Source of the DNA: a virus
Virus record (IMG/VR): IMGVR_UViG_3300028393_000057
Span: 1-64,000 of that record
Length of the DNA: 64,000 bases
Strand: one strand, 5' to 3'
Shown here: positions 34,022 to 43,129 of the stretch, in pieces
How positions within the stretch are numbered: the stretch's first letter is position 1
Layout of the letters: the number at the start of each line of letters is the position of its first letter
Notes under the pieces: model-generated
Database searches by the model: none
The model's input: the letters and a program-made list of their open reading frames with translations, nothing else
Told to the model about the DNA's origin: nothing
Program-made: the position numbers and the translations under genes

Positions 34022-34225
34022 ATGGCGGACATAACAAAATGCTTCGGAGAAGAAGATGAAATCATCTGCCCTTATAGAGACCGTTGTTACAGATTTACAG
34101 CAAAAGCTGATGAATATCAAAGTTACTTTCAAGGGATGCCACTTAAAAATGATAAATGCGACCACTATTGGGGAGATGGTGGAGAAAATATCTGGAATCA
34201 ATCAACAGAAATAGAAACATTATGA
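34022..34225 (+). CDS. Small Cys-containing protein
   Basis: 67 residues. Cys spacing in KCFGEEDEIICPYRDRCYRF and a later KCDHYW may form a small metal site. Overlaps the next gene at ATGA. Unknown. Confidence 0.5.
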   Translation: MADITKCFGEEDEIICPYRDRCYRFTAKADEYQSYFQGMPLKNDKCDHYWGDGGENIWNQSTEIETL

Positions 34226-34413
34226 CATCAAAAGAAAAAGCAGAACAATTATGGGGTAAATATTTCCAATTAAATTATGATTGGGATGGAGGGACAAAGG
34301 ACCAATGGGCAAAAGAAGGTGCATTAATAGCAGTAGATGAGATATTGTATAATTGTTATGAAGTTATGAAACCATTTTGGGAAGAAGTTAAAAAAGAAAT
34401 AGAATTATTATGA
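34222..34413 (+). CDS. Small acidic helical protein
   Basis: 63 residues from MTSKEKAEQLWGKYFQLNYD (ATG 34222, overlapping the previous stop by 4 bases; a start at 34156 is less likely because it lies deep in the upstream gene). Helical, ends EEVKKEIELL. Overlaps the next gene by 4 bases. Confidence 0.55.
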   Translation: MTSKEKAEQLWGKYFQLNYDWDGGTKDQWAKEGALIAVDEILYNCYEVMKPFWEEVKKEIELL

Positions 34414-34628
34414 TAGTACAAACAATACATGAAATCCTTAATCCTTTTGATGTAGAAACACCATTGGGATATGGTGTGGCAATATTTATGATCGCAGGTT
34501 CTATTCATTCCAATCCACAATTTATCATCAGGCTGTATAATACAGGTGAAGTTAGAACAGTGGATCAAAATGATATTAAAATTTACGGTAATCCTACAAC
34601 TGGAGAACCATTAACACCTAAAAAATAA
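34410..34628 (+). CDS. Small beta-rich protein, unknown
   Basis: 72 residues, starting MIVQTIHEILNPFDVETPLG; contains GYGVAIFMIAGSIHSNPQFI and ends with a basic TPKK. ATGA coupling to the previous gene. Unknown. Confidence 0.5.
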   Translation: MIVQTIHEILNPFDVETPLGYGVAIFMIAGSIHSNPQFIIRLYNTGEVRTVDQNDIKIYGNPTTGEPLTPKK

Positions 34629-34630
34629 TC

Positions 34631-34831
34631 ATGACTATATTTGAAGTTTCAGTAAAACTAGAATTAATAGACAAATCTGATAATCATCACAGTTTTGCAC
34701 GTACATTCACTTCTAATGAAGGTTTTTACGAGTGTTGGGAACAAATAGATATATTTAGAAACAGCAAGTTTGCTGAACAACCAACAATAACACATGTGCT
34801 TAACACCGCATCATTAGATGTAATATATTAA
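34631..34831 (+). CDS. Small protein, unknown
   Basis: 66 residues, starting MTIFEVSVKLELIDKSDNHH; alpha/beta. Two bases after the previous stop. Unknown. Confidence 0.5.
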   Translation: MTIFEVSVKLELIDKSDNHHSFARTFTSNEGFYECWEQIDIFRNSKFAEQPTITHVLNTASLDVIY

Positions 34832-34837
34832 AAAATT

Positions 34838-35059
34838 ATGAAAACACCAATGGAATTAGCTCTATCTAGAATAGAATTAATGAAAGATATTAAACCAGAT
34901 AGTATACATTGGCAAATGTTTAAGGACAATTACATATACATGGAAAAGCTAATGATGGTGGATAAACAAATAGAACTGTATAATCAATTAAACACATTAG
35001 GCTTGTTATTACCAAATTCAATTGGTTTTGAACTAGCAGAATTAAAAAACAAATTATGA
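34838..35059 (+). CDS. Small helical protein, unknown
   Basis: 73 residues, all helical (MELALSRIELMKDIKPDSIH), overlapping the next gene by 4 bases. Unknown; position in front of the polymerase suggests an early or replication accessory. Confidence 0.5.
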   Translation: MKTPMELALSRIELMKDIKPDSIHWQMFKDNYIYMEKLMMVDKQIELYNQLNTLGLLLPNSIGFELAELKNKL

Positions 35060-35250
35060 GAAATGAAGAATTATACGAATATGTATTCCATTTTAATCCA
35101 TATAATGAATTATGGAGTGCAATACCTAGAGACATCTACCAACAATATTTTAACAATAATGAGATGGATGGGGTATTAAAATCAAAAGAATTAACAACAT
35201 TGTTTTCTTTAATAGGAAAAGGTGCTACCTTTGTAAACTCAATTAGATAA
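35056..35250 (+). CDS. Small protein with YxFHFNPYNxLW motif
   Basis: 64 residues; EYVFHFNPYNELWSAIPRD followed by a helix. I recall similar aromatic motifs in small genes of Bacteroidota phages but know no function. ATGA coupling upstream. Confidence 0.5.
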   Translation: MRNEELYEYVFHFNPYNELWSAIPRDIYQQYFNNNEMDGVLKSKELTTLFSLIGKGATFVNSIR

Positions 35251-35257
35251 TACAGTT

Positions 35258-35515
35258 ATGGAAAATCGAGTTGGTTTAAGAAGCAATACATCAAACTATC
35301 AGAAATTATTGAGAGTTATAGCATTTGGAAAACATAACTTAGATATATCCAATAGTAAAACCCTTAAATATTTATATATAGGTAAAACTTATTATTTATT
35401 ACGTTCAGGAGAAATAATGATTAAACGTGAATGGCATGAAAAAGGAAATCCAGAATATATAGTGTGTGGATTACATGAAGAATGTGTTGCTACTAAAAAA
35501 AGACTTAAAAAATAA
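35258..35515 (+). CDS. Small basic protein, unknown
   Basis: 85 residues; basic C-terminus (ECVATKKRLKK); central KTLKYLYIGKTYYLLRSGEI is probably beta. It ends 3 bases before the polymerase. Unknown. Confidence 0.5.
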   Translation: MENRVGLRSNTSNYQKLLRVIAFGKHNLDISNSKTLKYLYIGKTYYLLRSGEIMIKREWHEKGNPEYIVCGLHEECVATKKRLKK

Positions 35516-35518
35516 TAT

Positions 35519-37471
35519 ATGAAAGTTTATATCTATGACATAGAAACTATGCAGGAGTTATTCCTAATAGGCTTATTTGATCCAGAGACAAAAGAATATC
35601 AAGAGTTTGAAATAAGTAGATGGAATAATTCACTTGACAGGTTCATTAAGTTCATAGAGAATAAAGATGAATATTATTGGGTGGGCTATAACAATCTACG
35701 TTTTGACAGTCAGGTGATTGAATATGTTATTAAGAATTATGATGATTGGCATCATCTATCTGGTCTTGAAATATGTGCTAAAATTGCACAGAAAGCAGCA
35801 GATGTGATTCATGATGCTAATTATGATGTATTTCCTGAATACAGGGAACATGAACTCTCATTGAAACAATTAGATTTATTTAAAATAAACCATTTCGATA
35901 ATAAGAATCGTATGGTGAGCTTAAAAAGATTGGAGTTTGAGATGGATCTTGAGAACATTGAAGAGATGCCCATTCATCATCAAAAAATTGATATGTCGAA
36001 AAAAGACATAATTCTCACCATGAACTATTGTAGAAATGATGTAATGGCTACTTATGAGTTCTATAAGATAACTACAGGTGATACAGAGCATCCTTTGTAT
36101 AAAGGAAATAATCAGATACAGCTCAGAATGGATATAAAGGAAGAATTTGGTATTAACTGTCTTAATTATTCTGACAGTAAAATTGGTGATGAGATGATTA
36201 AGAAGTATTATTGCCAAGAGAAGGGTATAGAATATGCACAGCTACCAAAGAAAGGTTATTTTAGAACAGAAATCAATGTAAAGAATTGTATTGCCAGTTA
36301 TGTAGAATTTAAAACACCACAGCTAAAAGAGTTCCTCAAGAAGATTAAAGCCATTAAACTAAAGCTGTTAGATGATTTTAAAGAGAGTGTAGTGTTTTAT
36401 GATAACACCTATTCATTCATGAAGGGTGGTTTGCATACAGAGAATAGTCCAAAGATATTTGAAGCTGATGATGAATATGAAATCATTGATTGGGATGTAT
36501 CTTCTTATTATCCTGCGATCATCATTAACAATGAGAAATATCCACAACATCTAGGTAAAGATTTTCTTAGAGGATATAAGCAAATGTTTGATAAGAGACT
36601 AGAACTAAAGCCTTTAGCTAAGACAGATAAGAAGATTAAAGGGATTGTTGGTGCTCTTAAGCTCGCTGTTAACTCTGTTTATGGTAAAAGTTCTGACATG
36701 CAGAATTGGATATATGATAGACAACTAACTATGTTTACCACCATAACTGGTGAACTATCACTAATGATGTTAATTGAAGCATATGAACTTAGAGGTATAC
36801 ATGTTATATCTGCTAATACAGATGGTGTAACACTGAGAGTTAAGAAATGTGATCTTGAACTAATGAAAGCTATTAACAATTGGTGGATGGACCTCACTAG
36901 TTATGAGTTAGAACGCACTGATTATAAGAAGATTATATTTTCAACAGTTAATGATTACCTAGCAATTAAAACAGATGGAGAAGTTAAAAAGAAAGGAGAT
37001 TTCCTCACAGATTTCGAATTACATAAGAACAAAAGTGCTAGAATTGTACCATTGGCACTTGAACAATATTATATTCACGATATACCTGTTGACATTACTA
37101 TTAGCAGTCATAATAATATCTTTGACTTCTGCCTAAGACAAAAAGCAAGTAGGGATTTTCATTATGAAGGGCACACTAAGAATGGTAAAACAGTGTATAA
37201 TAAGCTTATTCGTTATTATGTCTCTAATACAGGAGAGAAACTAATGAAGGTAAAGAATGATAGCTGTACAACAAATGCTGCTCCTATTAGTCAAGTTGAA
37301 GCTGGTGAATGGGTAATGACCGTATGTAATCATCTTACAAAGGATCATCCTCTATCTAATATCAATTATGAGTATTATATAGAGAAAGCAAATAGAATCA
37401 TACATAAGATACAGCTAGAAGGTAAGAAAAGAAAAGTCAATATTGACAAAAACCAATTAACATTATTCTAA
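35519..37471 (+). CDS. Family B DNA polymerase
   Basis: 650 residues. Proofreading exonuclease: DIE (7-9), GYNNLRFD (56-63), YCRND (170-174). Polymerase: FMKGG (300-304, YxGG-like), motif A DWDVSSYYP (324-332, catalytic Asp326), motif B KLAVNSVYG (381-389), motif C ANTDG (432-436), and KKKGD as the KKxY-like element. In motif C the usual first Asp of DTD is Asn433, leaving Asp435. About 650 residues is close to small replicative or protein-primed B-family enzymes, but no terminal-protein insertion (TPR1/TPR2) is recognised. This is the replicative polymerase. Confidence 0.93.
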   Translation: MKVYIYDIETMQELFLIGLFDPETKEYQEFEISRWNNSLDRFIKFIENKDEYYWVGYNNLRFDSQVIEYVIKNYDDWHHLSGLEICAKIAQKAADVIHDANYDVFPEYREHELSLKQLDLFKINHFDNKNRMVSLKRLEFEMDLENIEEMPIHHQKIDMSKKDIILTMNYCRNDVMATYEFYKITTGDTEHPLYKGNNQIQLRMDIKEEFGINCLNYSDSKIGDEMIKKYYCQEKGIEYAQLPKKGYFRTEINVKNCIASYVEFKTPQLKEFLKKIKAIKLKLLDDFKESVVFYDNTYSFMKGGLHTENSPKIFEADDEYEIIDWDVSSYYPAIIINNEKYPQHLGKDFLRGYKQMFDKRLELKPLAKTDKKIKGIVGALKLAVNSVYGKSSDMQNWIYDRQLTMFTTITGELSLMMLIEAYELRGIHVISANTDGVTLRVKKCDLELMKAINNWWMDLTSYELERTDYKKIIFSTVNDYLAIKTDGEVKKKGDFLTDFELHKNKSARIVPLALEQYYIHDIPVDITISSHNNIFDFCLRQKASRDFHYEGHTKNGKTVYNKLIRYYVSNTGEKLMKVKNDSCTTNAAPISQVEAGEWVMTVCNHLTKDHPLSNINYEYYIEKANRIIHKIQLEGKKRKVNIDKNQLTLF

Positions 37472-37707
37472 TGGCAAACGTAAAAAAATCTGTTAACAAA
37501 TTAACAGTAAAAAAATATATAGTGATATATGATGATAATAAGGGATTTGTTGAACAATGGGCAATGGGTAGTTCAAAGGAGATTATTGATCATTTTAATG
37601 AAGATCCTGAATTATATATAAATGCTGAAGAGTTTCTTACAATATATGAACTTGGTTCAGCTGTTCAATTTAAGTTTGTAACACCACAAATAGTATTAGA
37701 TTTATAA
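37471..37707 (+). CDS. Small protein after polymerase, unknown
   Basis: 78 residues, starting MANVKKSVNKLTVKKYIVIY; one-base overlap with the polymerase stop. Alpha/beta, acidic middle. Could be a polymerase accessory; unknown. Confidence 0.5.
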   Translation: MANVKKSVNKLTVKKYIVIYDDNKGFVEQWAMGSSKEIIDHFNEDPELYINAEEFLTIYELGSAVQFKFVTPQIVLDL

Positions 37708-37718
37708 AAATATATACA

Positions 37719-37976
37719 ATGGCTATTAATCGCACAAATATTGCAACACATTTAATTGAATATCAATTAACTATGGTGGGTAAAACTATGGCTGATGCTC
37801 AAAAAGATGATATGTGGTTCTTTAATTGGACATTTACACAGGAACAGCATGAAGAGTTCAAAGCTTATGCTCTTCCTTTGATTAAGAAAGTGTTTAAATG
37901 CAATAGAGCTAAAGCACAAGATACATTTGCTTGGTTTGATTTGCAATTTGGCTTACGTATAAAAGAAAAAGAATGA
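37719..37976 (+). CDS. Small helical protein, unknown
   Basis: 85 residues, starting MAINRTNIATHLIEYQLTMV; helical, ending EKE; overlaps the next gene by 4 bases. Unknown. Confidence 0.5.
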   Translation: MAINRTNIATHLIEYQLTMVGKTMADAQKDDMWFFNWTFTQEQHEEFKAYALPLIKKVFKCNRAKAQDTFAWFDLQFGLRIKEKE

Positions 37977-38314
37977 GAAGAATAAAGAACTTACTACGTT
38001 GGATCCCAATCATCTGGAAAGACAGAGATTGGGATTTTTATTTCACATATGAAATCTTGAAGAAAAAACTTGAATTCCAAGCAGAATATACAAGAAAGTA
38101 TGGATATCATGAAGCTTCTTTACGTGATGCTGATAGAATGCAAACTTGTGTAAATCTTATTACTAAGTTACAGAATGAAGAATATATAATTATTCCAGTG
38201 ACAAATAGAGAATACACTGAGCAAGATTTTAAGAATGATCAAATTAGACATGATAAAGCAAGGAAATTATTGTTCAAAATATTAGAACAAGACATTGAAA
38301 GATGGTGGGATTAA
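37973..38314 (+). CDS. Basic helical protein, unknown
   Basis: 113 residues. Trp-rich basic start (MRRIKNLLRWIPIIWKDRDW) then charged helices. I recall a similar N-terminus in small genes of other Bacteroidota phages. Unknown. Confidence 0.5.
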   Translation: MRRIKNLLRWIPIIWKDRDWDFYFTYEILKKKLEFQAEYTRKYGYHEASLRDADRMQTCVNLITKLQNEEYIIIPVTNREYTEQDFKNDQIRHDKARKLLFKILEQDIERWWD

Positions 38315-38337
38315 TTTAACAAATAAAACTAAAAATT

Positions 38338-38526
38338 ATGAAAAATTTTGAAGATTGGGAAAGAGAATATCTTACAGATTTCATATATTTGCAAGAACAA
38401 GGTTATGAATTAGATCGAAAAATTGATGAGCTGATGAATGAACGTACTCCTGCAAATATAGTAGTTATAGACAAAGATAAAATATTAGAACATGAACCTA
38501 TCAAATCTGAAATTCTCCCATTTTAG
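38338..38526 (+). CDS. Small acidic protein, unknown
   Basis: 62 residues, starting MKNFEDWEREYLTDFIYLQE; two helices and an acidic end. Its 3' end overlaps the next gene by 35 bases. Unknown. Confidence 0.5.
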   Translation: MKNFEDWEREYLTDFIYLQEQGYELDRKIDELMNERTPANIVVIDKDKILEHEPIKSEILPF

Positions 38527-39127
38527 TTCTATCCAAAGGAGAGGATATAGTTTAGATATGATTTTTCTTCTCAATTTAATTGTAGAAGAACAACCAGATC
38601 TTGAGAAGCTATGTTCAGAAATTCCAAAGATAGAAGCTATATACCAAGGCATACAAAGAAAGGGACTAATAACAGAAGAGGGTAAATTAACTCTACCTGG
38701 AAAAGAACTAATGGCTTTCTTAGAAACAGAAGAAGATGAATCCTCTGAACTTGTTAAGAAAAAACCTAATGAAGATGATTTTAATTCATGGTGGAAAGCC
38801 TATCCTGGAACTGATACATTTACACATAAGAACAAAAGTTTTTCAGGTAGTAGAAATCTTAGAGCTAAGAAGGATGAATGTAAGATTAAATTTGATAAGA
38901 TAATAGAAGAAGGAGAATACACTGTAGCTGAATTGATTGAAGCTGTAAAACATGAGGTGCTCCAAAAGAAAGAGAATTCTGTAGCAACTAGTATTAACAA
39001 AATGACATTCATGCAAAACAGTCTCACCTATTTGAATCAAAGAACATTTGAGCCATTCATAGAGCTTATTAAAGAAGGACACAAGATTGTAGAAACACAA
39101 ATTATAAAAGGGAGTACAGACATATGA
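38492..39127 (+). CDS. Helicase-loader-like replication protein
   Basis: 211 residues directly before the DnaB-like helicase (4-base overlap). The N-terminal ~75 residues fit a winged helix (IQRRGYSLDMIFLLNLIVEE), followed by an acidic linker and a C-terminal domain (FNSWWKAYPGTDTFTHKNK) like DnaD/O-type replication initiators. Likely recruits the helicase to the origin. Family assignment is inference from architecture and position. Confidence 0.55.
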   Translation: MNLSNLKFSHFSSIQRRGYSLDMIFLLNLIVEEQPDLEKLCSEIPKIEAIYQGIQRKGLITEEGKLTLPGKELMAFLETEEDESSELVKKKPNEDDFNSWWKAYPGTDTFTHKNKSFSGSRNLRAKKDECKIKFDKIIEEGEYTVAELIEAVKHEVLQKKENSVATSINKMTFMQNSLTYLNQRTFEPFIELIKEGHKIVETQIIKGSTDI

Positions 39128-40191
39128 GTTTTGAACAACTTAAACAAGAAGTCCAATCAGGAATGGATGGTAGGAACAATGGTATTCCTATGGGTTTTGA
39201 TAGGCTTAACAAGCATATTGGAATTAGAAAGTCCATATATACACTAGTAGGTGGTAACACTGGTTCTGGTAAGACATCATTCATTGATGATGCTTATGTA
39301 TTAAATCCATTTGATTGGTATATTGATTCTAAGAGAAACAACACAGACATAAAGCTTAGAATTATATATCGTTCTATGGAAAGAAATAGCACATATAAGC
39401 TAGCTAAATGGATCTCTAGAAAGATATTTGTAGACTATGGAAAACTTATTCCTGTAGGAAAGCTTCTTGGTTGGACAGATAAAATGACTCCTGATGAGCA
39501 TGATTTATTCTTGATGTATGAAGACTACGCAAATCATATGAAAGAAGTGATTACACTTATTGGTGGTCCAGAGAATCCTGTAGGTATAGCTAAAGAGCTA
39601 AAAGAGCATGCACTAGCTAATGGTAAAATAGAACAGCTAGATGAACACAATAAGGTTTATATTCCTAATAATGCTAATGAGATTACATTAGTGGTAATAG
39701 ATCATATTGGTCTTCTTAAGACAACAAAGACACAACCCACTAAAAAGGATGCTATTGATAAGATGTCTGATGAACTCAGATATGCAAGAGATTTCTTTGG
39801 ATATAGTCCTGTTGTTGTTAGTCAGTTCAACAGAAGTATTTCTAATATCACCAGACTAAAGAATGGTGATGTAGAACCACAACTGGAGGATTTCAGTGAG
39901 AGTTCTAGTACACAGAATGATGCAGATGTTGTTCTTGCTCTATTTGATCCTATGAGATATAAGGTGGCAGATCCATCTGGTTATGATCTTAATATTCTTA
40001 GAGATGAATATGGTAATAAATACTTTCGTTCTCTCAGGCTTATTAAGAATACATTTGGTTCTGATGATCTTAGAATAGGAATGGGTTTCCTTGGTCAAGT
40101 GGGGATGTTCAAAGAGCTTCCTAAAGTTAGTGCAATGAGTGCAGGTTTATATGAATCAGTGGTAAATAAAACATTTTTCTTAAATAAATAA
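39124..40191 (+). CDS. DnaB-like replicative helicase (RecA-fold)
   Basis: 355 residues. Walker A GGNTGSGKT (43-51), Walker B VVIDHIGLL (near 195-203), and VVVSQFNRSI (near 230) as the sensor/motif 3 region; ends without the long N-terminal DnaB domain, so it is shorter than bacterial DnaB (~470). Forms the replicative helicase or a closely related hexameric ATPase. Flanked by the loader-like gene and followed by the SF2 helicase. Confidence 0.85.
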   Translation: MSFEQLKQEVQSGMDGRNNGIPMGFDRLNKHIGIRKSIYTLVGGNTGSGKTSFIDDAYVLNPFDWYIDSKRNNTDIKLRIIYRSMERNSTYKLAKWISRKIFVDYGKLIPVGKLLGWTDKMTPDEHDLFLMYEDYANHMKEVITLIGGPENPVGIAKELKEHALANGKIEQLDEHNKVYIPNNANEITLVVIDHIGLLKTTKTQPTKKDAIDKMSDELRYARDFFGYSPVVVSQFNRSISNITRLKNGDVEPQLEDFSESSSTQNDADVVLALFDPMRYKVADPSGYDLNILRDEYGNKYFRSLRLIKNTFGSDDLRIGMGFLGQVGMFKELPKVSAMSAGLYESVVNKTFFLNK

Positions 40192-40195
40192 AATT

Positions 40196-40396
40196 ATGAA
40201 ATTAGAATTAGTAAAATTCAATTCCTTCCCAAATAAAAAGGATAAGTTTTGGCAGATAGTGCTAATACCAACCATCACAATATTGGCTAATGAAGAAAAC
40301 AAAGATGAATACATAGCTATTAACTTTGAGTGGTTATTTTGGACGCTAACACTTATAATCTCAGAACATGGAAAGAAGTACATATATCAAGATTAA
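40196..40396 (+). CDS. Small protein, unknown
   Basis: 66 residues, starting MKLELVKFNSFPNKKDKFWQ; hydrophobic middle (VLIPTITILA) but too short for a safe membrane call. Overlaps the next gene by 29 bases. Confidence 0.5.
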   Translation: MKLELVKFNSFPNKKDKFWQIVLIPTITILANEENKDEYIAINFEWLFWTLTLIISEHGKKYIYQD

Positions 40397-40613
40397 ATCA
40401 GAAGCTCCTCTACAATTAGTGTATGAACTATATAGAGAGAGATTTGATCATGGTGGAAATAACATATTTCTTAATCAAAATGATTTCTTCAGATTTGTCC
40501 AGATGTGGAACAATATAAATAACTTATGTCATCAAGCAATAGAATATTATGATGCAAAGTTTGGAATTGTAACAGTCTTGGATAAGGATGGCAAACCTTT
40601 AAAATACATGTAA
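40368..40613 (+). CDS. Small protein, unknown
   Basis: 81 residues, starting MERSTYIKIKSEAPLQLVYE; helical, ending DKDGKPLKYM; its stop overlaps the next start by one base. A downstream Met could be the true start. Unknown. Confidence 0.45.
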   Translation: MERSTYIKIKSEAPLQLVYELYRERFDHGGNNIFLNQNDFFRFVQMWNNINNLCHQAIEYYDAKFGIVTVLDKDGKPLKYM

Positions 40614-41704
40614 TGAAATCAATTAGAGATAAGCGACAACAAGAATTTGCAGATATATGGCTTAAGAAGAAGCGTGGTATTTTAAATTTATGTCCCAGGT
40701 TTGGTAAAATTTTCACAACTATTAATATTTTGGAGAAAATGCCTGATGATATTAATATTCTAATAGCCTATCCAGATGTAAAGATTAAAGACTCTTGGCA
40801 AACAGATTTTAAAGCAAGAGGGTATAACAATCCAAATATTAGATATGTAACACATTTATCTTTATGGAAATATAATGGTATTGATGTTAATATTAAATTT
40901 GATGTTATTATTATTGATGAGATACATTTACTATCTGATGCACAACTAGATGAAACTGATGAGTTGATAAGAAATAATAAACATATATTAGGACTCACAG
41001 GAACTCTATCTGTAGCAACAGAACGTGAGATAGAGGAAAGGCTTGATCTACATGTAATAGCTCACTATCCTATTGAATTAGCCATTCAGGAGGGTGTTAT
41101 AGTGGATTATGAGATAAATGTAATAAAGGTGCCCCTTGATAACACTGTTATGGTTAAATATAAGACCAAAACAAGAACAGAAAAACAACAGTTTGATAGT
41201 TATGCATGGGTGATTGACCAATTAGAGAGACAAAATAGAAATACAATGTTTCTTAGGTTAGCCAGGATGAGAATTATTCAGTCATCTCTTGCCAAAACTA
41301 ATGCTACAAAGGCACTTTTGGCAAAATATAAAGATGAACGTATTCTTGTATTCTGTGGACTAACTAAAATAGCAGATGAATTGGGTATTCCTTCCTATCA
41401 CAGTAAATCAGACGAGAAACAGGTGTTTGATGATTTTGCTGAAGGTAGAGGTAATCATCTAGCTGTTGTAAAAATTGGTAATACAGGGGTGACATATAAA
41501 CCTCTTAATAAGGTGATCATTAACTATTTTGATAGTAATGGAGAAAACCTAGCACAAAAGATAAATAGATGTATGGCCATGGAATATAACACTCCAGATA
41601 AAAAAGCACATATTTATATCATCAGTTCAACTGAAGAAGTGGAGGCTAAATGGCTAAAAAAAGCATTGGAATTCTTTGATAACAGTAAAATTAAATACAT
41701 ATGA
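40613..41704 (+). CDS. SF2 helicase with altered Walker A
   Basis: 363 residues. Motif I is CPRFGKIF (27-34): Gly31 and Lys32 are kept, but the usual Thr/Ser after Lys is Ile33. Motif II is DEIH (102-105), motif III GLTGT (near 126-130), and the C-terminal half has QKINRCMAME as motif VI. This is a compact UvsW/DEAD-type helicase probably used in fork remodelling or recombination. If Ile33 is real, magnesium coordination is changed. Confidence 0.85.
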   Translation: MKSIRDKRQQEFADIWLKKKRGILNLCPRFGKIFTTINILEKMPDDINILIAYPDVKIKDSWQTDFKARGYNNPNIRYVTHLSLWKYNGIDVNIKFDVIIIDEIHLLSDAQLDETDELIRNNKHILGLTGTLSVATEREIEERLDLHVIAHYPIELAIQEGVIVDYEINVIKVPLDNTVMVKYKTKTRTEKQQFDSYAWVIDQLERQNRNTMFLRLARMRIIQSSLAKTNATKALLAKYKDERILVFCGLTKIADELGIPSYHSKSDEKQVFDDFAEGRGNHLAVVKIGNTGVTYKPLNKVIINYFDSNGENLAQKINRCMAMEYNTPDKKAHIYIISSTEEVEAKWLKKALEFFDNSKIKYI

Positions 41705-41946
41705 AATTAATAAATATAAACACAACAGCGTATAAAGAAGAAGATTTTCTATTATACACTGATTTAACAAAAAAACAGATAATTGCAGTGATTGAACCCT
41801 TTGTACTTGCTGAACGTCAAGATTTATTAGATAGTGAAGGTACTTTTTATGATAATGAGATGTTAGTAAATGCTTTAAAAGCAACATATTCTAAAAATCA
41901 TATAGACCATTACCAAATTGAGGACATTGATCAAATAAGCATTTAA
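41701..41946 (+). CDS. Small acidic protein, unknown
   Basis: 81 residues, starting MKLININTTAYKEEDFLLYT; alpha/beta; overlaps the helicase by 4 bases. Unknown. Confidence 0.5.
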   Translation: MKLININTTAYKEEDFLLYTDLTKKQIIAVIEPFVLAERQDLLDSEGTFYDNEMLVNALKATYSKNHIDHYQIEDIDQISI

Positions 41947-41957
41947 ATTATATAAAC

Positions 41958-42155
41958 ATGAAAATAGAATTAATAAAAGAGCAAGAATTTAATGACACTC
42001 CTTGGTATAGTATCCATATAGATGGAATATATATAAGTGGAACATTAACTAGAAAACTTCATGATGCTGAAGGGTTTTATGAAACACTTTCTAAAAATCC
42101 TGATGCAAAAAAGATAAAAGAAATTTTGAAATATCAAGAAATAGTTGTACCTTAG
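41958..42155 (+). CDS. Small protein, unknown
   Basis: 65 residues, starting MKIELIKEQEFNDTPWYSIH; IHIDGIYISGT-type beta hairpin, then a helix. Unknown. Confidence 0.5.
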   Translation: MKIELIKEQEFNDTPWYSIHIDGIYISGTLTRKLHDAEGFYETLSKNPDAKKIKEILKYQEIVVP

Positions 42156-42173
42156 TGGCTAAAAAAAAAGATT

Positions 42174-42845
42174 ATGGCAAGTAAATTAATTGGTGTTGTT
42201 GGACAAACAGGTACTGGAAAGTCAACAAGCATTAAACATCTGAATCCAGCAGAAACCTACATTATTAATGTAGCAAAGAAAGAGTTGCCTTTTAAAGGAG
42301 CTGAAAAACTGTATAATGCAGAGTTGAAGAACTACAAAGAAGTGGATGATGCAAATGAGATAGCTCGTTTGTTAAAGACTATTTCTGATAAAGCTCCTCA
42401 TATCAAGAACATTATCATCGAAGACTCTAATTACATTATGGGATTCAATATTATCTCTAAAGCTACAGAGGTTGGATTTACCAAATTCACTCTAATGGCT
42501 AGAGATATGGTGGATCTATTTAGAGAAGCTAGAAGACTAAGAGATGATATCAAAGTGTTCTATTTCACTCATCCAGAAACTATAGAAGATGGTGGTGAAA
42601 TTATAGGATATAAGATTAAGACAGCAGGAAAAATGATTGATAATCAAATCTTGCTTGAAGGACTACTTACAATGTGTTTATATACATTTGTAGAAGATAA
42701 CAAAGATGGTAGTGCTAGTTATAATTTCTTAACTAATAGATTTAGAAAGTTTCCAGCTAAAACTCCAGATGGAATGTTTAAAGACATTAAGATTCCAAAC
42801 AACTTGCAATTAGTTGCAGATACAATTGATGCGTATTATATTTAA
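42174..42845 (+). CDS. Sak4-like RecA-fold ATPase
   Basis: 223 residues. Walker A GQTGTGKST (10-18), Walker B-like NIIIEDSNY (near 79-87), and a downstream FYFTHPET and GKMIDN. The order matches Sak4/AAA_24-type ATPases, single-strand-annealing recombinases that work with a phage SSB; the SSB gene is the second one downstream. ATP-dependent recombination or replication restart is the likely role. Confidence 0.75.
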   Translation: MASKLIGVVGQTGTGKSTSIKHLNPAETYIINVAKKELPFKGAEKLYNAELKNYKEVDDANEIARLLKTISDKAPHIKNIIIEDSNYIMGFNIISKATEVGFTKFTLMARDMVDLFREARRLRDDIKVFYFTHPETIEDGGEIIGYKIKTAGKMIDNQILLEGLLTMCLYTFVEDNKDGSASYNFLTNRFRKFPAKTPDGMFKDIKIPNNLQLVADTIDAYYI

Positions 42846-42866
42846 CAACAATAAAAACTTAAAACT

Positions 42867-43103
42867 ATGAATGAAGAATTAATTAAAGAATTTGATGATC
42901 TTGTTGAAAAAATCTTAGAAGATGAATTTGATGATGTAAAAATGACAATGTATGAAGTATATGACATTGCAACTAAAATGCAATATAATAGATTATATGC
43001 ATCAGCCAATGTTATTAATACAGGATTAGATTGTATACCATCAGCATTAGAGAAAATTGCAATGGAATTAGCAAATGTAGCACAGTCAAGAGCAGAATTT
43101 TAA
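42867..43103 (+). CDS. Acidic helical protein, unknown
   Basis: 78 residues, starting MNEELIKEFDDLVEKILEDE; helical; between the Sak4-like ATPase and the SSB. Perhaps an accessory; unknown. Confidence 0.5.
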   Translation: MNEELIKEFDDLVEKILEDEFDDVKMTMYEVYDIATKMQYNRLYASANVINTGLDCIPSALEKIAMELANVAQSRAEF

Positions 43104-43129
43104 TAACAAACAATAAAAACTAGAAAACA

